A stretch of DNA of 64,000 bases from Smallanthus sonchifolius (taxonomy: Eukaryota; Streptophyta; Magnoliopsida; Asterales; Asteraceae), in assembly GCA_023525975.1 (NCBI GenBank), contig CM042024.1, positions 96,227,880-96,291,879 on the forward strand, written 5' to 3'. Numbering within the stretch: position 1 is the stretch's first letter; every line of letters starts with the position of its first letter. The position numbers were made by a program, and so were the translations under genes. Of the stretch, positions 11,011 through 21,637 are shown piece after piece. The notes beneath the pieces are model-generated. The model was not told where the DNA came from. It saw only the letters and a program-made list of their open reading frames with translations, and did no database searches.

Positions 11011-11269
11011 CTAATAACATAATTCATCATATAATATTGCATTCTTGAGCTTTTTAGGATGGAAAATGAAATGAAGAAAAAAAACCAACATTAAAAATCT
11101 TTAGGAGAAGGAAAGGAAAATAAAAAGAACCATTTTAAAAAATGAGAAGAAATTTAGTGTTTTATCACTCATACATTCCTCCACTCTTTTAGGAGAAGGA
11201 AAGGAAAATAAAAAAGAACCATTTTAAAATTTTTATAATGATTATTTATTTAAAAATCTTATAATTATA

Positions 11270-11620
11270 TAGCCCCAGGATATACAGACACCCAAATAGG
11301 TTCTTTTGACACCTAAACCCTATACGACTCGTATACGAATCGTAAATGAGGCACAATACGACCGTATTGTGCATTTTTTGACACAATACGGGACACAATA
11401 CAATTGTATTGTGCATTTTTTGATACAATACAGGACAATACGGCCGTATTGTGCATTTTTTGACACAATACGGCCGTACTGGTGATCGTATGTGTCTGAT
11501 GTGACATGTCTGGACGCTGTCAGTTGACTTTTTGGGGCAATACGACTTGTATTAGGCTATACGAGTCGTATAGAGGGTGTTAAAATAACATTTTGGGTGT
11601 ACCAATAATAGCACCCATTA
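11270..11620. repeat. MITE-like element with an array of ACAATACGGCCGTATTGT palindromes
   Basis: Inverted arms: left ctatacgactcgtata, right tatacgagtcgtatag. Outer gacaccca and tgggtgta words are also inverted. Between them are three near-perfect 20-bp palindromes (11352-11371, 11394-11413, 11434-11453) and a decayed fourth (from 11464), linked by gcattttttgacacaa-type spacers. Open frames here are translations of the array. Confidence 0.6.
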
Positions 11621-12208
11621 TATATTATATATAACATGATTATTTTTCTTCCATCTATCTAGAAATCAAAAACATAAAATAATAATAATAATAAAAAGAA
11701 CTACAGTACAATGTTCTCAATATGAAAATAGATATTGACAAACAACATTAAATTTGTTAAAGAAAATATATTAGTATCTTTATTATACTCAGAAGATTTG
11801 ATTTTTGATTATATTTCATTTGTAGTCATTCTTTGTACTCATGTATATATTTGATTAATAATACATAATACCTTATATGTTTTCATTATTATATATGGTT
11901 TTAAAATCTTAGCGTTCTTATCCTTTTTCTTTTCTCTCCATCCTATCTCTCCTTGGCGCTACCGTTGTCGGATCATGGTTGGCCAACAGCCTTCTTCCCT
12001 CTTATGTGATGACTGTCTTTCTCTTCGTCTACCTCTCGTCCTATCCTTGGGACTATGTATATTAAATTATATTTTATTTATTTTTCTCTTACCGTTGTCA
12101 CCGGGGCGCTACAGTCGTAGCTCCTGTGACCACATTTTTGTTGCAGTGCCTCTAGTCTACGGCTTTAGATCCGTTGTCATCATTTGTTGCCATGAAATTT
12201 TCTTATTA
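11621..12208. other. Intergenic DNA
   Basis: No gene recognised. 11765-11905 is a diverged relative of the units at 12544-13104 (gatttgattaataatacataatacctta). The 88-residue frame at 11975-12241 has no recognisable domain and overlaps a MITE end. Confidence 0.4.
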
Positions 12209-12459
12209 GGGTGGAAGGGGTGGGACTCGGGTTGGGGCTAGGGTTCGCGGTAACACAACCGCAACCGTTTCGGGTTGGAAGGGGTTCAATCCACGGAAAT
12301 GTAATCAATGAAAAAGTATGTTTGGGATTTAAATTTGGGTTCGGGTTCGCGGACCCATTCAGGTACTTAAGGGTAGTGGGGGTAAAAATGACGCGCCGTG
12401 TTTAGATTGGGTAACCCTTAAGGTACTTAGGGATTGAAGAGGTTCCACCCCCTCCACCC
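12209..12459. mobile_element. PIF/Harbinger-like MITE, 251 bp
   Basis: Inverted ends GGGTGGAAGGGGTGGGAC and GTTCCACCCCCTCCACCC, flanked by direct TTA (12206-12208 and 12460-12462). A partial relative lies at about 30560-30700, sharing ttccaccccctccaccctta. Confidence 0.6.
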
Positions 12460-12543
12460 TTATTCATGTTTTTATGGGTTCTTTTTCTTATGTTTTCAAG
12501 ATTGTGTATTCTTCTTACCAGCATATTCATTGTTTTTCGTTCC

Positions 12544-13104
12544 GGTCTAAGCGCATGATTTCCTCCCAATATGATTGTGCGGGAGTATTAGAGAGAATAT
12601 ATTAGTTAGGGTTTATTGTAATATCTTTACCATAATTAAGATATATGATTTGATTATGTTTTCTTTGTAATCATTCTATTTGATTAATAATATATAATAC
12701 CTTACGGTGTTTTCATTATCCTATATATCATATTTCCTAATTATGGTAAATTTAATTACAAAAAGGTATAACTAATATATTCTCTCTAAAAAATTAAACT
12801 TCATAACAAATAGTAGTCATTGCGGTCTAAGCGCTTGATTTCCTCCCAATACGATTGAGCGGGAGTATTAGAGAGAATATATTAGTTAGGGTTTGTTGTA
12901 ATATCTGTACCATAATTAGGATATATGATTTGATTAGGTTTTCTTTGTAATCATTCTATTTGATTAATAATACATAATACCTTACGGTGTTTTCTATATT
13001 CTATATATCATATCTCCTAATTATGGTAAATTTAATTACAAAAAAAGTATAACTAAGATATTCTCTCTAAAAAATTAAACTTCATAACAAATAGTAGTCA
13101 TTGC
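12544..13104. repeat. Tandem duplication of a 280-bp unit containing a MITE
   Basis: Units 12544-12823 and 12824-13104 are about 95% alike by eye. Each starts ggtctaagcgc and holds a foldback with ends ttagagagaatatattagtta and taactaatatattctctctaa. The copy includes non-MITE flanks, so a segment was duplicated rather than the MITE transposing twice. Confidence 0.8.
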
Positions 13105-13786
13105 GGTCTGATTCATCTGATTCTGACGAAAATTACGGGCAACCTGCTAACTATGTTTTCATAAAACAACAAAACAGACAGATCGGGTCAGGTGGGTCGG
13201 CCTGACCTCTCGGTTTTAGATATTCGGCAGTATGAACCGATTTTTTATTTTTTTTCTAAACCGTTACTTTGTATTAAATTTTTTAAAATGATATAGATGG
13301 TTGATGAATAGAAAACACATACATAACTCGATATTCCAAAAATAAAATTGGCCCGTTCCAAGTTCCAAATCGTCATCCAAACCATTAAACCGTCAAAACC
13401 GAACAACATGATTCTCAAACTGGCCGAACAACTGACTTGCTTCGGTTTAGGCGGTTTCATCGGTTTCAACTGATAACAAATAGTTAGATAAAAAATACTA
13501 AGGATGAAATACTTCACAGAACTGCTAGTATAAACATTATTCTTAGACTGCAAACTCAAAAATAATTGTCCATATTCAACATAAAAGAAAGGAAAAATGA
13601 CAAAATAGATAATTAGAAAAAAAAAACTGAAGCATTATTATTTGCTTAAATATAAACAATATTAAAGTGAAATTATCTAAAAAATAGCAGTCTTGGTGAA
13701 AAGAACAAGTTCATGTATATATATAATTAATAACATATGGACTGACCTGGTTTAGCCAGGTAGGGAAATTGCAATTGATGGATGAT
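13105..13786. other. Region downstream of the CLC gene
   Basis: It probably includes the CLC 3' UTR just below 13787 and a degraded cggttt-rich repeat at about 13170-13470. No gene recognised; the 104-residue minus frame at 13245-13559 lacks a domain. Confidence 0.4.
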
Positions 13787-16700
13787 TTAATTTGAATTTG
13801 AGGAGAAGATTTTGTTCCAAAGAGGGAATTTGAATCTTAATCTTTTCCATTTGATTCTTGCCAACAATGGGTGCAAACCTAGTATATGTTCTGGCATGAA
13901 ATCATGTCTTGTCAATATACCAACCACAGGCAGTCTCTGCAAACACAATATATAAACATCATTTTTAGACCTTTTGGAAATATAATTGCAATATCCACCA
14001 AAGATTTACATATCACTTTTCATTTTGTAGGTCTTGTCACCATAAAATAGAAACATCAAAAAGACCCATACTACAAAGTATAATTTCTTTTATAAAAATT
14101 TGGTCAACGGGCGTAACGGGTAAAAGATAACAGATAACTATAAAGAAAACAGGTCAAACAAGTTGAAAGTGAGTCTAACCTCCTAAATCATTTTATTTAT
14201 ATGATTAGGTTATTTATTCGATAACATGGTACGAGTTTATTTATGAAATAGAAAATGGGATAAAAAGGTGTTGATGGGTCAGCTAGACCCGACTCATCCG
14301 TTTCAACCTGTTACCCTAACACACAAAAGTTGTGATAATAATGGATTTGTTGACAGGCCAGCTAGACCCGACAGACCAAGTTAAAAATCTATACCTTATA
14401 AATAAGTAACTGGTTGAGCCACGTGTCACAATTCTATGAGCCCAAGTTTCTTTTTTCCGCTTATTTTTTCTTTATTACTAACTATTTAATATTTCCGTAC
14501 CAACAATTTAATATTTCCTTTATTAATTCCTAAATCTTCATTATTATATAATATTTCCTTTATAATTCCTAAATCTTCATCACTAACTATTTAATATTTC
14601 TTTTACATGGGTTTCTAACCTAGTTTTAAAATATAATAATACGGGTTACGTATTCTTATAGTAGCATAGTAATTTTTCTGATTATTGTTTTTTTTTGTCG
14701 TTAAAACTAAATTTGTGTCCCGTGACCTAGTGGTCTAGTAGTATGGTGCTTGTCTCCCACAAAAGTGGTGTGGGTTCAAATCCTTACAAGTGCAAGGTTG
14801 GGTGGTATTTAGGTATAAAAAATTGATGTTCAAAAATAAAAAATTTGTGGTTTCTCTACAATCTAAGTACATTTCTACAACTATGTGCGCATGTGAAATG
14901 TAAAACCATCACACTCAAAAACAATCTTATTTTGATTTAAGTGCAATTAAATAGAACCATTTTGTAACCCTAACCAAGTTGCACCCCGTTAGCTGAGGTG
15001 GCAATTTTAACCCATTTTCGTATTTTGCATTTTTATCTCAAAACACGTAAAAAGAAAGCAGAACAAGTCCACTGGGTAAATCATGTCAAACAGGTTAAAA
15101 ACCGCCCAAATCTATTTTGAATGCACCAACCTCCAAAATTATTTTTATTAAAATATTTAGATTACTGTTGTAAAAAATAATGTATTTGTAATGACAATTA
15201 CCACATTAACTATTTATACAAAATTTTAAAAAAAAATTAAAAATATGGTAACCAAGTGTTTTCAGGTATACCCAATGTGACTCGACCTGTTCGAGCCATA
15301 CTAAAAGGGCCTGGCACATTCAACCCGTTAACCAACCCGCCCATCTTGCTAACTATCAGGAAAGAACTAAACGAATTGAGCTTACCCCAGAAGTCTTGGG
15401 CACCACTAATAAGTGTCTTAAACCAACACCCCTGAAAAGTGTAAGGGCCTTTGCAAGTGACATGGTCTCAACAACAGTATAAGGTGAAGCATTAGTGAAA
15501 GGATGCAAATCAATAAACATCTCCATCTCTTCTTCACTCAATTCAATATCTTCGATCTTTTCTGCATACCCAAGGCCCTGTTTTGCAAAATCATTTGATG
15601 AAAATTGCTCTACACTATCCACACCTGTGACAGTTGGAGTAACATGAAAAGATGTCTTCTTTAATAATGTAATAAGATGGGACCGAAGAATCAGCCCGTA
15701 TAAAACTGGTACTTCAGAATATGGTGGCTCGTCAACTACTGGAAACCCGTTGTGACCCGTTGTTCTAAGAACATGAACAATGTTAGCAACAAGCTCAATC
15801 CCGTTGAACACACGAAGTGGGCCCGAAACAACATCACTAACGGTTAGCTGTCTCATGTATGGTTCGGCGTGGGTTTCTAAATAAGGAAACCCTTTAAACT
15901 TCATGATTTGGTCGTAAATATTTCCGTTAAAAGCATCAGCAACAGTTTTAGAAACAAGAAGTACCAACATTATAAGTGGTAGTAACAGCAAGTTGTTGGT
16001 TAATTCTAGGAGAATAACACACAATGAAACTGTCATTCTCATTGACCCCCCAAGAAGTGAAGCAGCACCCAGAACAGAAAATAGCCCATCGTTAAGATTA
16101 GAGGTTGATCCAATTAAAAGCGCAACAAGACGTCCATAAGATGCACCTGTTACAATTATGGGTATGAAAAGACCCACGGGTGCAACAATACCGTAACTGA
16201 AGATACTGAGAAAAAAGCAGGTGATAAAGAATAATAGAACCGATGTGGGGTGAAACTCGGTGTCTGTGTCCTTGCTAAACAGGTTTTTAATTGCATCATC
16301 GTTTGTGTTGAAGAAAAGACTTGCTAATTCGTTATATTCGCCAGGTTGGCATTGGAATTTCTTGTAGTTGCCAGATCGGCCAATGGTGGGACACGGTTCA
16401 GATGCGTCAGCTGGACAAGCCCGGCATGATGCAAACCATGGTAATCCAAATAAGAGACAGGAAGTGACGATGGAAACCGTGCAAGCAAGGAGTATTTTAT
16501 AAGCAGTGCCTTTCCTGGAGTAGCAGAAATCAGAAAAGAATAATTAAGTATTACTTTTTTATCATAATTAAAGTGTTTACAGGTCAACCCAACCCATTTC
16601 AACCGTTATCCAACCCACCCATCTTGCCATATCTATGAAATATGTTTTCATATAAAGGCGTTACCATACTCTTGATATACCAAAAAAGCAAAAAATGCAA

Positions 16701-19700
16701 GTAGATTGATTACATGAAGCCAAAGAGAGAGCTTACTCATTGATTAGATTGTAAAGTCGGACAACTTTACCCATTAAAAAATTGTACAGACCCCCTGCAA
16801 TGCCCCCAATGACTCCAAGAAGAAGAACCGGGGGCACATCGATGAGATGATAGGTTAGATCTGCTGAACTAACATCAAACATTATCAAACCCCCCTTCCC
16901 AAACAGTCCACATTTTCCACTCATGCATATATCAGTTAGACCCCTAAGCAATATTGCAACAACAGCAGTTGAAAAGAAAGCTCTCCACAAAAGGGCGCTT
17001 CTCCACCTGCACGTTAACACAAACATGTGAAAATGTGACTATTTAAGAATGTTGATAAAAATGCATTTCAATTTTTTTTTACCAAGATGCCATTTCTTCA
17101 AGAGCAAAAAGTACACCACCAACAGGGGCACGAAAAGCAGCAGCAATTCCAGCAGCTGATCCACAAGTTACAAGATCACGTCTGTCTCTATCATTATTAA
17201 AAAATCTAAACCATTTCCATGTCAACCCGTATTTCTTTGATCCACCCTGGCATGTTAGAGCTCCAATGCATGCACCGGTATGCACCATGGGCCCCACCTT
17301 GCCAACATTAAGAGATGACGACACAGCAGCAATAGTGCCAACAATCTGTCAACAAGTCCACTTACATAATATAAGTTAATATATAATCTAGAAAACAGTT
17401 AATGAGAACATAAAACAACCAAATCACCTTAATTAACAAAGTTCTAAATGAGAATATGGCAGGGGCATCAACACCATTCAGGTAAGCCTTGACTTCAGGT
17501 ATGCCTGATCCAGTAGTCTCTGGTGCTATTAAAGTTGTTATCAAAACAGCAAACAAGGTAAGGCCTAAGTTTGCAGCTGCAAATATAAGATATGCTGCCC
17601 AGTACCTATGACAAAGCATACAGTACATTATTTATAATATACAGTTATTGTGATCAATAGAAGTTAAATTCTAGAAAACAGTTAATGGAATTCTAACCTG
17701 TTGGCTAGCATCATGTTAGAGGTGATAACAAACTTTATACCCGCAATGTTCTCAATGGCTAGATTATTGAAGAAGCCGATGAGACTGACCACAATACCGA
17801 TAACAAAACAAAGGATCCATTTCAAAGATATGTACTGGAATATCTGGAATTTACTTCTGTTGCGCCAATCTTGCTTGAAGACATCGTTCTCTATGATCCT
17901 TAAAGAAAAAAAAAGAAAAAGAGAAAAAAAATAATAAGCAAAATTACTTGGCAACGTGTCTATTGCTCTTAGTATGTCTGCTTGGAATGCTTCATGACTA
18001 AAGGAGAATCTATAATTTCAAGAAACAAGTCATGGTCTGGTAGGTGGTGCCGTGGTGGTAAAGCAGGTGTTATTTTTTCAATTATACATTATTTTTCTTC
18101 AACCTAGTATGACCCGCAAAAAAAATATAACTAGTTTGACTCAAAAAATTATATTAGAGACGCAAACTAACCCAAATTTAAATGGTTGGGTCCATATTAT
18201 ACTAATCATCTGTAATAATGTAATATGCTTAGGTCCTATAAAGCAACATGAGGTGTGAAGATAACTTAACAAAAACGAGCTTACTGATGCATTCGAGTGA
18301 CTTAAGTTGATAGAAGTTTTGGGTACATATAAAACGGAGTCTAAAGACAAGCTGGAATGGATTGCACTTGGCCTATTCCATTAACTACAGTTTTATTCCC
18401 ATTTGGACAGTAACATGAGGTTCAAACATGTATGTGTTTGGATATAGAAGATCTTTGTTACCACCCGTATGGTCAGTACAAGGAAACCATTAACCATGTG
18501 ACTGGTAATGGTACAGATAATAAATTCGAAATTTAAGATAAGCCTCATAACTAGGGAGTGTCATATGCACAAATTGAGATTGTGGTGCTGTCGTGCAGAA
18601 TGATGTTTTATGGTCAATTACCGTGGCTTACATTAAGAGGATAAAATAACCACTCCCTATTGGTGATTTTAGTATCATCAATGTCATTTGGTGTAATTGG
18701 ACTCACTTATGACCAAATGAGAAAATAGAATATATATATTGATCCAAGTTAGAAGGTGCAGGGTGCACACTTGACCAAGACTGTTCTAGTTTCTGATGCT
18801 AATACACCTTGATAGTTCAAGTGGGCGAAGCCCACTGAACAACAGGGGTCCCGGGGCAGTGCCCCTTGTTAGCGGGGTCCTAAGGGCTATAATGATACCA
18901 AGGTTTTTGCAGTAAAAAGGATTGAATTCATTTACTATGATCTTGCGATCTTATATAGAGGGGACAACAAGAGTAAGGAGCAGGAGATACTCAAGGAATT
19001 TACAACTTTCTAAACACATGAATGGACTAATTATAGGCTAATTTGAATTTAAAATCATGTTCGACTTTCCTTTTATCTTGTGAATAGTTATCCATAATAG
19101 GGGCGGCAACCCTTTGTGGGATCCAAGGGGCAACGCCGCTTGCTAGGGTTAAGTTGGCATGTCAGCTTGAAAAAAGTTTATTTACCTTGTTTTATTATGC
19201 ACCGGAAATTGCTAAAGAATCGCAAAGTTGCTAACAAGTTGATGGAATTTGAACTTCAGTATCAACCGTGGTCTTTAGTATCAAAACTGAAGGTCCGTAT
19301 CAAATTTAGTCGTCCGTATTATTTTGGTCTTCCGAACCAAATTTGGTCTTCCGTATCATTTTGGTGTTCCGTGCTAATTTTGGTCTTCCATACCAAATTG
19401 GTCTTCAATACCAATTGAAGCAACGATTAAGAAAAATTGGCAAGGACTATGTTAGGAATCAGAGTAAGTATCGTACGCCACGGAAACAAACACACACAAA
19501 CAAACGAATATAGAAAGCAGTAAAGACACAAGATGTAACGTGGTTCAACTAAAGTGATCTGCGTCCACGGGTGCAACTAGGGTTTCTCTTTTATTATTAG
19601 GTGCTCAAATATTACAATTACATAAGCAGAGTACAAATAGATAAATAATTAGGGTTTCTAACTTAATCCCCAAGTTAGGCCCAAACACATGTATAGCCCA

Positions 19701-21637
19701 TTAGGGCCGGCTACACCCTAAATAGCCTCCACGTTCAACAGATTGACAGTTGTGGCAGTTTTTACCGTCAATAGTCATGACGTTTCGTGAAAGGGTGCGA
19801 TGTTCCATTGAATCTGTTAACCCCCTATATAGATAAATTATTTACGGGTGGGGGGTTGGTTACAATGGCAAAACCATTTGGAGTTAAGGTGAAGTTCCCT
19901 TTGAGGTCAAGGGTTCGAACCCCGCCATAGACGGATTGGTGTAAATTATTTATGGTGTAGATTAGGTGTTGTTCAAAAAAATATATATAAAGAAATCATT
20001 TGGTCTGGTTTCCGGATCGATTTGTATACATTCGAATTTCACATAAAAGAACTTCTCTTTTTTGAGAAACTTTTTGTCTTATCCAATTAAATACTTTAAT
20101 CTGAAAACAAACTACGTGGTTCAAAAAGATATCTAATCAACGGTAAAGTTCAAAAGTAAGATAAACAACCTAAAAAAAAGCATTAAAATCAGATAATTGT
20201 GGCAGGTCAATACAACCCCACAATCAGTCACGTTCCATTCAACCGGGTCATAACATGTTGACGTAACGACGGATGGCGTATGACCGGAGACAAACTGACA
20301 GTGATATATACTAGAAGCAAATCAGATTAAAAAATAATCCTAATTTCATCGACGTGTGCGGTGGTGCGTGAGTCAGTTAATGGCTAATATGAGACCAATA
20401 TTCATCAGATAGAACACCAGGAAGATGGTCAAATTGTCAAATCATAGTACAAAACGTCGGAGTTAAAACAACAGAATAGCGATTCTCCGAATTTTAGGGC
20501 TCTCCTCTAGGGGCCAAGCTCAGCTATTTAACTTAAGGAGAGCTCGGGTTCCGTCGTTTATTATTTATTAAATTAAATTATTTATACTTATAATTATTTT
20601 TAGTTATTTTCATCGTAATTTTATATATGTTAATTTTTATAATAAAAATATATGTTTAATATATTAAATAAAAATTATATAAATAACATACTCATTTAGG
20701 CCATGCATCAACTGTTAAAGTTGTCGTTTTGTGAACTTGAGGTCATGGGTTCAAGTCGTGGAAAACAGTCTGCTGTACAGTAAGGCTACATACATCAGAT
20801 CGTGAAGCGATCCGGCCCCTCCCCGGATCCCGCCCAGATACAGGAGCTGAGTCAAGCACCAGGTATGTCTTTTTAGACTCGTTTAGGCTCACGAGCCAGC
20901 TCGAGCTTGGGCTCGTTTATTAAACAAGCTTATTTTTACGCTCAAGCTCGGTTTCGACCTTATTTAAGCTCAACTCAATTTGAACTTTTAGCGAGCCGAT
21001 CTCGAGTAGCTCACGAGTCGACTTGACTCGTTTACACTCCTAGGTCTGAAACATTCTGGAGTTGAGAGAACATTTTGGTACCTCAACTCATAATACAAAA
21101 AGGATCAACTAAGATCCAAAACATTCATTAGTCACTACATAATTCATCCTAACAGCCTCTAGATTTATTCTAAACTCTGCTTAATCTCGTGTTGCTTAAT
21201 CTCGTCCTGTGATTCGAAAAAAACGTAACCTAGCTTAAATTAACTTCTAACTTTCGATTAAAATCTGATTAACAACCATACGAGTTCATCAAAACTTGTA
21301 ATTCGTGAAGAATCAATTCTACAATCTAACGCCGAGATCACGAACGTCAGAAAAATCGTAATTAGGTTAGTATCAACGCAAACAAACAATTGATTGCTTA
21401 AAATACAAATTGAATCAGAGAGTGAAAGCAGAAGGTTTACTCGTAGTCGAGACTTTCGATAGGGCAGGGACTGGAGCCGACGATGGCAATCTGAGAGGTG
21501 GTGTTGGAAGCGGAGCGGCGGAGGTGGAGGAGCGGCGACGTAATCGATTCTTCATCCGGCAATCCGTTGTTGATGGAAGCGAAACCGTTCGACATGCTTC
21601 GCGCTGTCACTGGTGAGTCGATTATCCTCTCACTCAT
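13787..21637 (-). CDS. CLC-G: CLC-type anion channel/transporter, CLC-g-like (seven exons)
   Basis: Exons joined by hand: 21441-21637, 17698-17898, 17428-17605, 17083-17345, 16737-17006, 15386-16514, 13787-13936. All introns are GT-AG and phases agree; the product is 795 residues. The start is the ATG at 21637. Family members move chloride or nitrate across the tonoplast. Exon 1 ends CPIESLDYE, joining IIENDVFKQDW as in plant CLC-a to CLC-g. Then come GSGIPEVKAYLNG (Ser166, the serine linked to chloride preference), GKVGPMVHTG, GGVLFALEE (proton glutamate Glu276), GASYGRL, GGSMRMTVSLCVI and two C-terminal CBS domains. The gating glutamate of GKEGP is Val209. The end, VVGILTRHDFMPEHILGLHP, best fits CLC-g, which as I recall also lacks this glutamate in Arabidopsis. 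All expected exons are intact; introns 1 and 6 hold SINEs, a solo LTR and a Helitron. Confidence 0.92.
14388..14624 (+). mobile_element. Short non-autonomous Helitron, 237 bp, in CLC intron 6
   Basis: It begins TCTATACCTTATAAATAA, has CACGTGTCA nearby and ends ACATGGGTTTCTAACCTAGT followed by T, with A before it. The ends match those at 2808/7600 and 25823/26461. The 3' hairpin is largely lost. Confidence 0.5.
14718..14840 (+). mobile_element. tRNA-derived SINE, 123 bp, in CLC intron 6
   Basis: A-box-like gacctagtggtctagtagtat and B-box gggttcaaatcc, an A-rich tail (aaaaataaa), and a 9-bp duplication aaatttgtg (14709-14717 and 14841-14849). Same family as 1669-1798. Confidence 0.72.
14994..15353. 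repeat. gggtcaacccgtt-type MITE remnant in CLC intron 6
   Basis: The left end ggtggcaattttaaccc and right end aaccaacccgcccatcttgctaac are partly inverted. Similar ends occur alone at about 16565-16630 (intron 5), and related gggtcaaaacgggt repeats lie in synaptotagmin introns 3, 10 and 11. Family uncertain. Confidence 0.35.
19250..19420. repeat. Degenerate ~20-bp tandem repeats (ttggtcttccgtaccaa)
   Basis: About seven imperfect units vary on attttggtcttccgtaccaa, several of which pair internally (ttggt...accaa). The array lies next to the solo LTR in CLC intron 1, and its origin is not clear. Confidence 0.55.
19450..19740 (-). mobile_element. Solo LTR, Copia-like, 291 bp
   Basis: On the minus strand it runs TGTTGAACGTGG...GATTCCTAACA, with TG/CA ends and a GAGCACCTAATAATAAA segment followed by acccta-gttgca. 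The intact Copia-type LTRs at 33428 and 36073 share this segment, so a common lineage is likely. No internal region or PBS adjoins it. The flanking pentamers (gacta, gattg) do not match, so the duplication has decayed. It lies in the same orientation as the CLC gene. Confidence 0.6.
19848..19985 (+). mobile_element. tRNA-derived SINE-like unit in CLC intron 1
   Basis: The tRNA-like part is tacaatggcaaaaccatttgg with B-box gggttcgaacccc, then a tail ending in caaaaaaa. Related flanks taaattatttacgg and taaattatttatgg may be a duplication, which would end the element near 19941. Not a functional tRNA gene: no cloverleaf can be drawn. Confidence 0.45.
20505..21045. repeat. GAGCTCG-rich repeat copy, split by a SINE
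   Basis: The left arm (ccaagctcagc...gagagctcggg), an AT core and the right arm (gctcacgagccagctcgagcttggg...cgtttacactcctagg) match the family described at 1-775. A SINE interrupts the start of the right arm. Confidence 0.45.
20701..20876 (+). mobile_element. Au-like SINE, 176 bp
   Basis: A tRNA-like head with B-box gggttcaagtcg is followed by ctacatacatcagatcg and cccctccccggatcccgcc, the layout of the plant Au SINE tail, ending in a T-rich run (gtctttttag). An 11-bp duplication with one mismatch flanks it: actcatttagg (20690-20700) and actcgtttagg (20877-20887). Confidence 0.68.

Larger units (their letters stand above)
17899..21440 (-). other. CLC intron 1, 3.5 kb, repeat-filled
   Basis: The first intron accounts for nearly half of the gene. 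It contains a sense-oriented solo LTR (19450-19740), a SINE-like unit (19848-19985), a GAGCTCG-type repeat with a nested SINE (20505-21045) and a GC-richer tract at 18830-18900 (gggcagtgccccttg). Open frames inside, such as 19116-19418, show no domain. Confidence 0.7.

Noticed and set aside
15356..16177. A separate short CLC gene starting at Met 16177
   Set aside because: The frame is open upstream to 16514 with CLC sequence and joins exon 5 in phase; this is part of exon 6.
19848..19985. Possible tRNA gene (B-box ggttcgaacccc)
   Set aside because: No cloverleaf, poor A-box and SINE-like tail; the same applies to the B-boxes at 1720, 14780, 20750 and 24640.
21410..21616. Plus-strand frame over the CLC first exon
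   Set aside because: Antisense shadow of the real exon, whose minus-strand reading ends CPIESLDYE and splices in phase to exon 2.
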